DNA of 64,000 nt from Cellulomonas sp. JH27-2 (GCF_014837175.1 NZ_JACYFR010000001.1:62001-126000), one strand, 5' to 3'; counted from the stretch's first letter, positions 45,860 through 54,291 are shown. Notes: generated by a model not told the origin, from the letters alone. Numbers and translations are program-made.

Positions 45860-47637
45860 GGCGTCTCCTGCGTCGAGGTGGGGGTCGAGGTGGTGCTGGT
45901 GTCAGCAGCGGGTTCAGCGGGCGGTTCCAGCGGCAGCGCCGCGAGGATGCGGTCGAGCTCGGGTTGGAGCCCCACGTCGTCGCCGCGCGCGAGCCCCGCG
46001 GCGGTCACCACTGTACGACCGTCGCCGGCCTCACGGCCCGGAGCAGCGCGGACCCAGATCCGCCGCCGCGGCGCGAACAGCGAGGTGGCCAGCCCGACGA
46101 ACGCCAGCAGCGCGAAGACCAGCACGTACAGCAGCGCGGGGTCGTGCCGCAGGTCGAGCGCGACGTACCGCGGCAGCGCCTTGAACGTCAGCGTGCCGAG
46201 CCCGTCGGGCAGGTCCACGGTCTCGCCCATCTTGACGTAGAGCGTGACGGGCTTGCCGTCCTCGTCGACCGACTGCGTCATCTTCGACTCGTCGAGCTCG
46301 TAGACGTTCTGCGGGACGCCGGTGTCCAGGCCCAGGTCGCCGTGCCAGACCGTCAGCACCAGCATCGGGTTGCCCGGCTGCGGGTAGATGGACTGCCACG
46401 TGGTGTCGTCGACCTGCTGCGCTGTGGGCAGCAGGTAGCCGACGATGCCGATCTGGTCCTGGCCGCCCGTGACGTCCGGCGCCTTGATGACCCCGCGGGA
46501 CGTGTAGACGTTGTTCTGCGGGATGAACGGCGTCGGGCCGTCGGCCGCGACGTTACCCGCGGCGTCCTTGATCTCGACGTCCGGCGCGTACCCGTTGCCC
46601 GTCAGGTAGACCTTGGCGCCGCCCGCGTCGAGCGGGTGGTTGACCTTGATCGTCTTCTTGGTCGGGTCGCCGCCGGGCTCGGTCAGCGTGACGTGGGCGG
46701 TGAAGTCGCGCGGGTTGAGCGTGGTGGGGTCGAAGGCCGACTCGAAGTCGTCGAGCTTGAGGGTGAACGGGTCGAGCGACGACGGGTCGAACGCCGTGCC
46801 CTGCTCGAACGTGTCGTAGGCGACCTTCGCGTTGGCGAAGCCCTCGCCCTGGATCACGATCGCCTGCGCGCGGTAGTGCAGCAGCTGGCCCGTCGCCACG
46901 GAGATGAGCAGCCCGACCAGGGCCAGGTGGAACAGCAGGTTGCCCGTCTCGCGCAGGTAGCCGCGCTCGGCGGACACCGACCACGCGCCCCCGCCCTCGT
47001 CGCGCACGTCCGTGCGGTACCGCGGCCACAGCGGCAGCCACGGGCGGCGCAGCACCTTCTCCGCCGCGCGCACCAGGGTCTCGGGCTCGTCGGCCGACGA
47101 GCCGGCGCCCTGGGCCGGGAACCGCGTGAACCGCCGCGGCGTGCGCGGCGGACGGCCCCGCAGGGCGCTGAAGTGCACCTTGGTGCGCGGCAGGATGCAG
47201 CCGACGAGCGAGACGAACAGCAGGATGTAGATCGCCGAGAACCACACCGACGCATAGACGTCGAAGAACCCGAGGCGGTCCAGCCACGGGCCGCTCGTCG
47301 GGTGGTCCAGCAGGTAGGTCGCGACCTTGGCCTCGTCCTGCGCGCGCTGCGGGAACATCGCGCCCGGCACCGCGGCGACGGCCAGCAGCATGAGCAGCAG
47401 CAGCGCCACGCGCATGCTCGTCAGCTGGCGCCACGTCCAGCGCAGCCAGCCGAAGAAGCCGATCGCGGGGACCACGACGCGGGGCTCCGCGGGCGACGAC
47501 GAGCCACCGGCCGTGTCGTCGGCTGCGTCGCGTGATCCGCCGTCGCGCGCCGCGTCGTCGGCCGCCGGAGCCGTCGGCGTGTCCGCGGGATTGTCCGCGA
47601 ACGTGTCCTCGAGCCCCTCGGGGCGGTACCGGGCCAC
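45856..47637 (-). CDS. resB: Cytochrome c biogenesis protein ResB
   Basis: A 593-residue partner of CcsB. After a ~55-residue acidic N-terminus, hydrophobic segments include MRVALLLLMLLAVAAVPGAM, ASVWFSAIYILLFVSLVGCI and LFHLALVGLLISVATGQLL; a large exported domain follows and a final helix (ALLYVLVFALLAFVGLATSL) precedes a cytoplasmic tail. GSMFPQRAQDE-type and ILPRTKVHFSALRGRP sequences fit the ResB family. It starts with GTG one base after the ccdA stop region. Confidence 0.93.
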   Translation of the reverse strand: MARYRPEGLEDTFADNPADTPTAPAADDAARDGGSRDAADDTAGGSSSPAEPRVVVPAIGFFGWLRWTWRQLTSMRVALLLLMLLAVAAVPGAMFPQRAQDEAKVATYLLDHPTSGPWLDRLGFFDVYASVWFSAIYILLFVSLVGCILPRTKVHFSALRGRPPRTPRRFTRFPAQGAGSSADEPETLVRAAEKVLRRPWLPLWPRYRTDVRDEGGGAWSVSAERGYLRETGNLLFHLALVGLLISVATGQLLHYRAQAIVIQGEGFANAKVAYDTFEQGTAFDPSSLDPFTLKLDDFESAFDPTTLNPRDFTAHVTLTEPGGDPTKKTIKVNHPLDAGGAKVYLTGNGYAPDVEIKDAAGNVAADGPTPFIPQNNVYTSRGVIKAPDVTGGQDQIGIVGYLLPTAQQVDDTTWQSIYPQPGNPMLVLTVWHGDLGLDTGVPQNVYELDESKMTQSVDEDGKPVTLYVKMGETVDLPDGLGTLTFKALPRYVALDLRHDPALLYVLVFALLAFVGLATSLFAPRRRIWVRAAPGREAGDGRTVVTAAGLARGDDVGLQPELDRILAALPLEPPAEPAADTSTTSTPTSTQETP

Positions 47638-47638
47638 G

Positions 47639-48451
47639 TCACACCACCGTCGTGAAGGGGTCGTTGCCGGTCAGCAGGCCCTGCAGCCACGAGGCCCACT
47701 GGCCCCAGACGCCGGTCACCAGCGCCAGCCCGATGACGATGAGCATGCCGCCGCCGATGCGCATGATCGCGACCCGGTGCCGGCGCAGGAACCCGAGCGC
47801 ACGCGTCGAGGACTCGAACCCGAACGCGACCAGCACGAACGGCAGCCCGAGGCCCAGGCAGAACATGACGGACAGCAGCGCCCCGCGCCACGGCGTCCCG
47901 CCGTCGAGCGAGAGCGCGAAGATCGCGGTCAGCGTCGGGCCGATGCACGGCACCCAGCCGAGACCGAACGTCAGCCCGAGCAGCGGCGCACCCCACAGCC
48001 CGGCTCGCGGCGCGAGGTGGACGCGGCGCTCGTTCTGCAGGAAGGGGATCAGCCCGCAGAACGCCAGGCCCATGACGATGACGACCACGCCCATGATCCG
48101 CGTGATCGGGTTCTGGTAGCGGTTCAGCCACCCGCCCAGCGAGCCGGCCAGCACCCCGAACGCGACGAACACGACCGTGAACCCGGCGACGAACAGCGAG
48201 ACGCCGAGCAGCACCCGCGAGCGCGCCGGGGCGACGCGCGTCGTCGTCGTGCCCACACCCCGCTCGCCCAGGCTCGCGGCGGACCCGGACATGCCCCCCA
48301 GGTACCCCAGGTAGCCGGGCACCAGCGGCAGGACGCACGGGGAGGCGAACGAGACGAGCCCGGCGATCACGGCGACGGGGATCGCCAGCAGCAGGGTCCC
48401 GGAGGCTGCGGTCTGGCCGAACCAGTCGCCGGCCCCGGTCAGGACGGTCAC
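47639..48451 (-). CDS. ccdA: Thiol-disulfide interchange membrane protein CcdA
   Basis: A 270-residue membrane protein with six helices that moves reducing equivalents across the membrane to keep apocytochrome cysteines reduced. The two redox cysteines are in VSFASPCVLPLVPGYLGYL and LGWVPCIGPTLTAIF, the hallmark of CcdA. Its start overlaps the resA-like stop by four bases. Confidence 0.95.
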   Translation of the reverse strand: MTVLTGAGDWFGQTAASGTLLLAIPVAVIAGLVSFASPCVLPLVPGYLGYLGGMSGSAASLGERGVGTTTTRVAPARSRVLLGVSLFVAGFTVVFVAFGVLAGSLGGWLNRYQNPITRIMGVVVIVMGLAFCGLIPFLQNERRVHLAPRAGLWGAPLLGLTFGLGWVPCIGPTLTAIFALSLDGGTPWRGALLSVMFCLGLGLPFVLVAFGFESSTRALGFLRRHRVAIMRIGGGMLIVIGLALVTGVWGQWASWLQGLLTGNDPFTTVV

Positions 48452-49032
48452 GAACCCTCCGCGAGCACGTCGTCGACGATGCCGCTCAGGGTCGAGGCCC
48501 GCGCCGTGCCGAGGATGCGGGCGGCCACGTCACCGTCCCGGTCGAGCACGACCGTCGTCGGGACCGCGTTGATGGGGATGACGCCCTGCAACGACGCGAT
48601 CGCCGTGCCGTCCGTGTCGTGGATGCTCGGGTACGGCACGTCGAACGCCTTCTGGAACGCGAGCGCAGGGCCCTTGGAGTCCGTCCCGTTCACGCCGATG
48701 ACGTGCACGCCTTTCGACTCGTAGTCGTTGGCGAGCGCGACGAGGTCGGGCGCCTCGGCACGGCACGGCGGGCAGTTGGCGTACCAGGTGTTCACGACGA
48801 CGACATCGCCCTGCCACGCCGTGACGTCCTGCTCCTTGCCCGCGTAGTCCGTGCCCGTGAGCTCCACGGGCCCCTTGCGGTCGTCGGCCGCGAAGATCGC
48901 GGTGCCCCCGTCCCCGGAGACGTACCCCTGGCCGCTGACGTCGTTCGACGCCTTCTCGTCGGACGTGCTGCAGGCACCCAGCAGCGCGACGACGACGAGG
49001 GCCGCGGCGAGCGACCGCACGCGCGCGCTCAC
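48448..49032 (-). CDS. resA: ResA/TlpA-like thioredoxin lipoprotein
   Basis: A 194-residue exported thioredoxin-fold lipoprotein. The signal peptide ends with a lipobox (VVALLGACSTS). The redox motif is NTWYANCPPCRAEAPDLVAL, and the cis-proline region is PINAVPTTVVLDRDG. It would reduce apocytochrome c cysteines using electrons from CcdA. The GTG start overlaps the histidine phosphatase stop as GTGA, fixing the start. Confidence 0.92.
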   Translation of the reverse strand: MSARVRSLAAALVVVALLGACSTSDEKASNDVSGQGYVSGDGGTAIFAADDRKGPVELTGTDYAGKEQDVTAWQGDVVVVNTWYANCPPCRAEAPDLVALANDYESKGVHVIGVNGTDSKGPALAFQKAFDVPYPSIHDTDGTAIASLQGVIPINAVPTTVVLDRDGDVAARILGTARASTLSGIVDDVLAEGS

Positions 49033-49679
49033 GCCCCCGCCACCGTGGCGGCACCAGGCAGCAGGTGCGCGGCGGGCTCGCTGTAGCCGATGCGCACCAG
49101 GCGGTCGTCCTCGAACGTCAGGCTCGTCAGGCTCGCGAGCGAGCACTGCCGCTTGCGCGGGTCGTGCCACAGGCGGCGCTTCTCCGACGCCAGGCGCAGC
49201 ACCCACACCGGGAGCTGGTGGCTGACGACGACGGCCTCGTGGCCGCGGGCCAGCTCACGCGCGTCGGCGACGGCCGCGCTCATGCGGGCCACCTGCTCGA
49301 CGTACGGCTCACCCCACGACGGGCGGAAGGGGTTGCGCAGGTAGGGCCAGTGCTGCGGGTGGCGCAGCGAGCCGTCACCGACGCCGAACTTCATGCCCTC
49401 GAAGTGGTTGCCGGCCTCGATGAGGCGGGGGTCCGTGCCGACCTCGAGCCCGAACGCCGCGGCGATCGGGGCGGCCGTCTCCTGCGCGCGCTGGAGCGGT
49501 GAGGCGATGACGGCGACGACGTCGTGCCGGTGGGGCTCGTCGGCCAGGTACGCGGCGACCGTGCTCGCCATCTCGTGGCCGCGCTCGGACAGGTGGTAGC
49601 CGGGCAGGCGTCCGTACAGGACCCCCTCCGGGTTGTGCACCTCACCGTGGCGCATGACGTGGACGGTCGTGGCAACCAT
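49029..49679 (-). CDS. Histidine phosphatase (phosphoglycerate mutase-like)
   Basis: A 216-residue member of the branch-1 histidine phosphatase family. The catalytic RHG is in VHVMRHGEVHNPEGVLYGR, followed by SERGHEMA and ASPLQRAQETAAPI, with the second catalytic His in VVVSHQLPVWVLR. Substrate unknown. It heads the ccs operon; in M. tuberculosis the same type of gene precedes the ResA-like gene. A GACACT box seven bases before the ATG may be the operon -10. Confidence 0.9.
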   Translation of the reverse strand: MVATTVHVMRHGEVHNPEGVLYGRLPGYHLSERGHEMASTVAAYLADEPHRHDVVAVIASPLQRAQETAAPIAAAFGLEVGTDPRLIEAGNHFEGMKFGVGDGSLRHPQHWPYLRNPFRPSWGEPYVEQVARMSAAVADARELARGHEAVVVSHQLPVWVLRLASEKRRLWHDPRKRQCSLASLTSLTFEDDRLVRIGYSEPAAHLLPGAATVAGA

Positions 49680-49719
49680 GAGGCTCAGTGTCCCCTACGT
49701 CGCTGTGTGTCGGAGTCGA

Positions 49720-50280
49720 TCAGTCCACGCTCACGGCGTGACACGGGCCACTGACCAGGTGCGTGCGGACGATCTCCATGGCCTCCCCCAGCGCGGCGAA
49801 CTGCTCCGGGGTCAGCAGGTCGACGAGGTGGTCGCGCACCTGCTGGACGTGCAGCGGAGCAGCGGCGACCAGCGTCGTCCAGCCCAGCTCCGTCATCGTG
49901 CAGTTCACCCCCCGCGCGTCGGCCGAGCACGACGAGCGCGTGACCAGGCCACGTTCCTCCATGCGGCGCACGGTGTGGGTGAGCCTGCTGCGCGAGTGCG
50001 CGAGGTCGTCGGCCAGCGCGGACATGCGCTGCGTGCGGCCGGGCTGCTCGGACAGGCGCACCAGCACCTCGTACTCGTGCGTGGACAGGCCCGACGACGC
50101 CTCGAGGTCGTGCGCCAGCACGTTGGTCAGCCGCGCCGTCCCGTCCCGGAACATGCGCCAGTGGTGCTGCTCGGCGTCGGAGAGCCAGCGCACGTCGGTC
50201 GCCGGGTCCTCGGGGGCGGCCGGCTGGGTGGCGGTGGGCTCGGTCGAGGCCTGCTCGGTCGAGGCCGTCGAGATGCTCAT
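49720..50280 (-). CDS. MarR-family transcriptional regulator
   Basis: A 186-residue regulator. After a ~45-residue Ala/Thr/Glu-rich N-terminus comes the winged HTH: LSTHEYEVLVRLSEQPGR, MSALADDLAHSRSRLTHTVR and RMEERGLVTRSSCSADARGV. The ATG is preceded by GGAGG. It is divergent from yceI, and two palindromes lie between them, which suggests autoregulation and control of yceI. One or two cysteines near the wing (SSCSAD, NCTMTEL) could be oxidation sensors, though this is speculative. Confidence 0.9.
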   Translation of the reverse strand: MSISTASTEQASTEPTATQPAAPEDPATDVRWLSDAEQHHWRMFRDGTARLTNVLAHDLEASSGLSTHEYEVLVRLSEQPGRTQRMSALADDLAHSRSRLTHTVRRMEERGLVTRSSCSADARGVNCTMTELGWTTLVAAAPLHVQQVRDHLVDLLTPEQFAALGEAMEIVRTHLVSGPCHAVSVD

Positions 50281-50305
50281 CACACGGACCTCCGTCTCGT
50301 CTGCT

Positions 50306-50324
50306 GTTGCGGTCCTGCCGCAAC
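50306..50324. promoter_or_regulatory. Palindrome 1 between marR and yceI
   Basis: GTTGCGG-tcctg-CCGCAAC has perfect 7-bp arms and lies 26 bases upstream of the marR ATG. It could be a regulator site or a leader hairpin of the marR mRNA. Confidence 0.4.
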
Positions 50325-50342
50325 TGTAGTACAACTTTTAAC

Positions 50343-50359
50343 TATCAAGGTGATTGATA
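50343..50359. promoter_or_regulatory. Palindrome 2, MarR-type operator candidate
   Basis: TATCAA-ggtga-TTGATA is a perfect AT-rich 6-bp inverted repeat in a short AT-rich island, typical of MarR-family operators. It lies 26 bases upstream of the yceI ATG, overlapping where promoters of both divergent genes should be. Confidence 0.55.
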
Positions 50360-50384
50360 CTTCAACTTCCCTCGGAGGCACCCG

Positions 50385-50945
50385 ATGAGCACCACCACCA
50401 CGAACGTCCCCACCGACCTGACCGCCGGCACCTGGGCCATCGACACGTCGCACTCGGAGGCGGCCTTCACGGTCCGCCACGCGGGCATCTCGAAGGTGCG
50501 TGGCACCATCGGCATCGCCGAGGGCACCGTCACGGTCGGCGACGACCTGGCCGGCACGTCGGTCTCCGTCAAGCTGGACCCGTCGACGGTCTCCACCGGC
50601 GACGCGGGCCGCGACGGTCACCTCAAGAGCGGCGACTTCTTCGACGTCGAGGCGTTCGGCGAGTGGACCTTCGTCTCCACCGAGGTCCGCGGCCAGGGTG
50701 GCGACTACGTCATCGTCGGCGACCTGACGATCCACGGCGTGACGCAGAGCGTCGAGCTCGCCACCGAGTTCAACGGCACGGCCACCGACCCGTTCGGCAA
50801 CCAGCGCGCGGGCTTCGAGGCCTCCGTGACGATCTCCCGCAAGGACTTCGGCCTGACGTGGAACGCGGCCCTCGAGGCCGGCGGCGTCCTGGTCAGCGAC
50901 AAGGTCGTCATCGCGCTCGACGTCTCGGTCATCAAGCAGGCCTGA
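50385..50945 (+). CDS. yceI: YceI-family polyisoprenoid-binding protein
   Basis: A 186-residue lipocalin-like barrel protein. Family motifs are GTWAIDTSHSEAAFTVRHAG, KVRGTIGIAEGTVTV and YVIVGDLTIHGVTQSVEL. No signal peptide is seen, so it is a cytosolic form. YceI proteins bind long isoprenoid chains such as quinone precursors, which is notable beside the menaquinone genes. TCGGAGG precedes the ATG. Confidence 0.92.
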   Translation: MSTTTTNVPTDLTAGTWAIDTSHSEAAFTVRHAGISKVRGTIGIAEGTVTVGDDLAGTSVSVKLDPSTVSTGDAGRDGHLKSGDFFDVEAFGEWTFVSTEVRGQGGDYVIVGDLTIHGVTQSVELATEFNGTATDPFGNQRAGFEASVTISRKDFGLTWNAALEAGGVLVSDKVVIALDVSVIKQA

Positions 50946-50975
50946 CGACCCCAGCACCACCCGCACCACCCCCAG

Positions 50976-51017
50976 CGTCCGAGCATGTGGTCGTCATAGC
51001 GACCACATGCTCGGACG
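50976..51017. terminator. Perfect 18-bp stem-loop between convergent yceI and rex
   Basis: The arms 50976-50993 and 51000-51017 are perfectly complementary over 18 bp with a 6-base loop (tcatag). It lies between the converging ends of yceI and rex and probably terminates both. No T-tract follows on either side. Confidence 0.65.
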
Positions 51018-51036
51018 TTGTGCATGACGGGTCGTC

Positions 51037-51699
51037 TCAGGCGCCCGTGGCCGAGCGGCGTGCGTCGTGGAACGCCAGGATCTGCAGCTCGGAGGCCACG
51101 TCGACCGCACGGACGTCCACGTGGTCCGGGACGCGCAGGGCACGCGGCGCGAACGTCAGGATCCCGGACACGCCCGCGTCGACGAGCGCGTCGCACACCC
51201 GCTGGGCGGCGTGCGCGGGCGCCGCGATGACCCCGATGCTGACGTCCCGCTGCTCGACGACGCGCGCGAGCTCGTCGGCCGGCTCCACCACCAGACCCGC
51301 CACCGTGGTGCCGACCACGGCCGGGTCGGCGTCCAGCAGTCCCACCACCGCGAAGCCGCGCTCGGCGAAGCCGGAGTAGTTGGCGAGCGCGTGGCCCAGG
51401 TTGCCGATGCCGACGATCACGACGCGCCGCTGCGTCGCGAGCCCCAGCACGACCCCGACCTGCTCGCTCAGGTGCGCGACCTCGTAGCCGACACCGCGCC
51501 GGCCGTACGAGCCGAGGAACGACAAGTCCTTGCGGAGCTGCGCGGAGCTCACCCCGGCCCGCTCTGCCAGCTCGTCCGACGACGTCGTCACGATGCCCTC
51601 GTCGCCCAACGCACCCAGCGCCCGCAGGTACCCGGGCAACCGCGCGACCGTGGCCGGCGGCACAGCGCGCACACCGGCGCCGCTCGAACGAACCCCCAC
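51037..51699 (-). CDS. rex: Redox-sensing transcriptional repressor Rex
   Basis: A 220-residue repressor that binds DNA when NADH is low and releases it when NADH rises. The winged-helix N-terminus contains LPGYLRALGALGDEG, SDELAERAGVSSAQLRKDLS and FLGSYGRRGVGYEV, the Rex hallmark. The Rossmann domain begins VVIVGIGNLGHALANYSGF. The GTG start was chosen because GAGGGGG lies at the right distance; upstream in-frame starts would add an unconserved stretch. It follows the glutaredoxin-like gene by 47 bases. A matching operator occurs at the menJ-nuo promoter. Confidence 0.93.
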   Translation of the reverse strand: MGVRSSGAGVRAVPPATVARLPGYLRALGALGDEGIVTTSSDELAERAGVSSAQLRKDLSFLGSYGRRGVGYEVAHLSEQVGVVLGLATQRRVVIVGIGNLGHALANYSGFAERGFAVVGLLDADPAVVGTTVAGLVVEPADELARVVEQRDVSIGVIAAPAHAAQRVCDALVDAGVSGILTFAPRALRVPDHVDVRAVDVASELQILAFHDARRSATGA

Positions 51700-51746
51700 G
51701 TCAACCCCCTCGTCGACCAGGATCACCGTCGACCCTGCGAGCCAGG

Positions 51747-52001
51747 TTAGGGCTCGCGCGGCGCCTTGGCGAGAGCCTTGCGCACCCGATCTGCGTCGAT
51801 GCGCCAGTAGCCTTGCCGCACGCCGTCGACCTCGACCACCGGCACCAGCTCGCCGTACTCGGCCAGCACGTGCCCGCCGGCCTCGTCGACGTCCACCTCC
51901 GACCAGGACGCACCGAGCCCGCGGAGCGTCTCGCGCGCCTCGTCGCACAGGTGGCACCCGGCACGGCCGAAGAGCACGGTGCGGACACGGTCGCTCGTCA
52001 T
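51747..52001 (-). CDS. Glutaredoxin-like (DUF836) protein
   Basis: An 84-residue thioredoxin-fold protein with the redox motif GRAGCHLCDEARETL and the cis-Pro region YGELVPVVEVDGV. DUF836 proteins are small thiol oxidoreductases of unclear partner. It begins seven bases after a TAGGCT -10 box and is followed by rex, so rex and this gene likely share a leaderless transcript. It is divergent from the HAD hydrolase gene. Confidence 0.88.
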   Translation of the reverse strand: MTSDRVRTVLFGRAGCHLCDEARETLRGLGASWSEVDVDEAGGHVLAEYGELVPVVEVDGVRQGYWRIDADRVRKALAKAPREP

Positions 52002-52008
52002 GGCAGCG

Positions 52009-52014
52009 AGCCTA
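52009..52014 (-). promoter_or_regulatory. -10 box of the glutaredoxin-rex unit, leaderless arrangement
   Basis: On the minus strand TAGGCT ends seven bases before the ATG at 52001. No Shine-Dalgarno sequence lies in between. Confidence 0.45.
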
Positions 52015-52068
52015 GACCGGACGAGGTGCCGGGCCTGTGCACGGCCGTCCGCGCGTGGTTTCGATCGT

Positions 52069-52074
52069 TACAGT
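52069..52074 (+). promoter_or_regulatory. -10 box of the HAD hydrolase gene, leaderless arrangement
   Basis: TACAGT ends six bases before the GTG at 52081, favouring that start over the ATG at 52105. Confidence 0.45.
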
Positions 52075-52080
52075 GACCCG

Positions 52081-52887
52081 GTGCAGCAGGCTCCCCCCAC
52101 CCCCATGTCGGACGCCTGCCCCGTCGCCGCCTTCTTCGACGTCGACAACACGCTCATCCGCGGCGCCAGCGCGTTCCACCTCGCGGCCGGCCTGTACCGG
52201 CGCGGGTTCTTCCGCAAGCGCGACCTGTGGCGCTACGCGTTCCACCAGCTCCGCTACCGCGTGCTGGGCGAGAACAAGGATCAGATCGACGAGCTGCGCT
52301 CCGAGGCGCTGCAGATCATGCGGGGGCACTCGGTCGCGGAGGTCACCGCGATCGCCGAGGACATCTACGACCAGGTGCTGTGCCTGCGGATCTACCCCGG
52401 CACGCAGAAGCTGCTCGACGAGCACGTCGCGGCCGGCCACGGCGTCTGGCTGATCACCGCCACGCCCGTCGAGATCGCGTCCCTGCTGGCGCGCCGGCTC
52501 GGCGCGACCGGCGGGCTCGGGACCGTCGCCGAGCACGCCGACGGGCACTACACCGGACGGCTCGTCGGCGACATGCTGCACGGCGAGGCCAAGGCGGCCG
52601 CGGTCCGCACACTCGCCGCCGAGCGCGGCATCGACCTGTCCCGCTCCTACGCGTACGGCGACTCGCTCAACGACGTCCCGATCCTGTCCGAGGTGGGCCG
52701 GCCGTGCGCCATCAACCCCGAGCGCCGGCTGCGCCGGTACGCGGCGGAGGTCGGCTGGCCCGTGCGTGAGTTCCGGGGCCGACGACGGGCCGCCCGACGA
52801 GGCGTCAACGCCGCCAGCCTGGCGGGCGCCGCGTGGGCCGCGAGCCTGGTACTGCGCGCGGTACGCCGCTCGCTGCGCGGCCGCTGA
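52081..52887 (+). CDS. HAD-IB family phosphatase, SerB1-like
   Basis: A 268-residue HAD hydrolase. The nucleophile motif is AAFFDVDNTLIRGASAFHLA, motif II is VWLITATPVEIASLLA, and motif III/IV is SYAYGDSLNDVPIL. The helical cap typical of class IB follows motif I. It resembles SerB1-like phosphatases; phosphoserine as substrate is not proven. The C-terminal ~35 residues are basic and amphipathic (VLRAVRRSLRGR). The GTG start (VQQAPPTPMSDACP) fits a -10 box; ATG at 52105 is the alternative. Confidence 0.85.
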   Translation: MQQAPPTPMSDACPVAAFFDVDNTLIRGASAFHLAAGLYRRGFFRKRDLWRYAFHQLRYRVLGENKDQIDELRSEALQIMRGHSVAEVTAIAEDIYDQVLCLRIYPGTQKLLDEHVAAGHGVWLITATPVEIASLLARRLGATGGLGTVAEHADGHYTGRLVGDMLHGEAKAAAVRTLAAERGIDLSRSYAYGDSLNDVPILSEVGRPCAINPERRLRRYAAEVGWPVREFRGRRRAARRGVNAASLAGAAWAASLVLRAVRRSLRGR

Positions 52888-52911
52888 GCCACCGTCAACT
52901 GCCGGTTCTGC

Positions 52912-53559
52912 TCAGGCCTTCACGGCGCGGCTCATGGGGAAGATCCACGGGCCGTCGTCGGGGTGGTCGGACATCGGCACGCGCTCGCGCACGGACGCGT
53001 AGCCGAGGTCGGTGTAGTAGCCGACGTTGTCCGGCTTCGTCGTCTCCAGATAGCTGGGCCCGCCGGCCTCGTCGACGAGCGCGAACGCCGTCGCCATCAG
53101 GAGCTTGCCGCGGCCGGCCCGCTGCAGGTCGGGCCGTACGCCCAGCGCCTCGACGTACCACGCGTCCTGCGGGACGCCGGCCGACGTGACGTCGCCGAAC
53201 CGGATGATGCCCAGGCTGTGCTCGCGGGTCGTTGCCGCGATCCGGGCGATGCGCAGCGACTGGCGCAGCCACCGGGCCGTCGTCATGGGGTACGTGCCGG
53301 GCGGGTAGATCGCGATGGCGCCGGTCGTCACACGGTCGAGGCGCGTCACGAACGCGTGCCCGTACCGGACGCCGTCGGCGAGCGTCATCCGGTACAGCGC
53401 ACGCAGCTCACCCTCGCGCCGTGCGCGCACGGGGAACAGGTGGACGAAGCCGGGGTCGTCGGCCAGCGCCGCCGCCAGGACGTCCGCCGCCTCGGCGATG
53501 CCTTCCGGGCGCAGCGGCTCGACGGAGTCGGGAAGGGGCGCGGCGGACATGTCGGGCAT
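52912..53559 (-). CDS. GNAT-family N-acetyltransferase
   Basis: A 215-residue acetyltransferase. The acetyl-CoA motif is VEALGVRPDLQRAGRGKLLM with the R/Q-x-x-G-x-G/A pattern, followed by PSYLETTKPDNVGYYTDLGY. Substrate unknown. Two starts are possible; GAGAGG lies nine bases before the ATG at 53550 (MSAAPLPDS), so the protein may be three residues shorter. Convergent with the HAD gene (gap of 24 bases). Confidence 0.85.
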   Translation of the reverse strand: MPDMSAAPLPDSVEPLRPEGIAEAADVLAAALADDPGFVHLFPVRARREGELRALYRMTLADGVRYGHAFVTRLDRVTTGAIAIYPPGTYPMTTARWLRQSLRIARIAATTREHSLGIIRFGDVTSAGVPQDAWYVEALGVRPDLQRAGRGKLLMATAFALVDEAGGPSYLETTKPDNVGYYTDLGYASVRERVPMSDHPDDGPWIFPMSRAVKA

Positions 53560-53673
53560 CCTCTCTGGGACATGCGTCCAGATGCAAGCCCGAGGCGCCT
53601 CTGACCTGCGAAATCACGACCGAGATCGCTGCCTCTACCAGCCACTTGCAGGGAACGTGGTGCCGGAGGTGCC

Positions 53674-53679
53674 TATGCT
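53674..53679 (+). promoter_or_regulatory. -10 box of the second GNAT gene, leaderless arrangement
   Basis: TATGCT, a near-ideal -10, ends six bases before the GTG start at 53686 with no ribosome-binding site between. Confidence 0.5.
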
Positions 53680-53685
53680 CGGCTG

Positions 53686-54219
53686 GTGCCCCTCCAGGTC
53701 CGCCCCGCCCAGCCCGACGACGTCCCCGCCCTGGCGCGCCTCGCTGCGGCCACGTTCCCGCTGGCCTGCCCGCCGGACTCGACGCCGGCCGACCAGCAGG
53801 CGTTCATCGACGCCGTGCTCTCCCCCGCCCGGTTCGACGAGTACCTCGCCGACCCCGCTCGCACGGTGCTGGTGGCCGACGAGGACGGCGAGCTGGTGGG
53901 CTACACGATGCTCGTCGCCGGGACGCCCACGGACGCCGACGTGCGGGCGACGCTGAGGCTGACGCCGACCGTCGAGCTGTCCAAGTGCTACGTCCTGGCC
54001 GGCCACCATGGCGCCGGCATCTCGAACGCCCTGATGGCGGCCTCGCTGGAGGCGGCCCCCGCGGACGCCGCCGGGATCTGGCTGGGCGTCAACCAGCTCA
54101 ACGAGCGCGCGCAGCGCTTCTACGGCCGCCACGGCTTCCGGCGCGTCGGCGTCAAGCACTTCCAGGTCGGTGACCGGCTCGAGGACGACTACGTCCTGGA
54201 GCGCGCGCTCGACCGCTGA
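53686..54219 (+). CDS. GNAT-family N-acetyltransferase
   Basis: A 177-residue acetyltransferase starting VRPAQPDDVPALARLAAATF after MPLQ. The acetyl-CoA region is TVELSKCYVLAGHHGAGISN, with a degenerate R/QxxGxG loop (AGHHGAGIS), and the C-terminal motif is LNERAQRFYGRHGFRRVG, the conserved Tyr general acid region. Substrate unknown. It is divergent from the other GNAT gene with 126 bases between; the two are not close paralogues. Confidence 0.84.
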   Translation: MPLQVRPAQPDDVPALARLAAATFPLACPPDSTPADQQAFIDAVLSPARFDEYLADPARTVLVADEDGELVGYTMLVAGTPTDADVRATLRLTPTVELSKCYVLAGHHGAGISNALMAASLEAAPADAAGIWLGVNQLNERAQRFYGRHGFRRVGVKHFQVGDRLEDDYVLERALDR

Positions 54220-54262
54220 GCCCGACGCCCTCGACGCCGCAGACCGACCCCGGACGCACGAC

Positions 54263-54284
54263 GGGCCCGGCATCAGCCGGGCCC
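54263..54284 (-). terminator. Stem-loop terminator after the bS22 gene
   Basis: GGGCCCGGC-atca-GCCGGGCCC is a perfect 9-bp GC stem with a tetraloop, eight bases past the stop of the bS22 gene. The convergent GNAT gene ends on the other side, so it may serve both. Confidence 0.65.
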
Positions 54285-54291
54285 GGTCGGG

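Noticed and set aside
52021..52080. A 6C RNA next to the HAD-IB gene, as found in some actinobacteria
   Set aside because: The 79-base gap has no hairpins with C-rich loops; it contains only the divergent -10 boxes.
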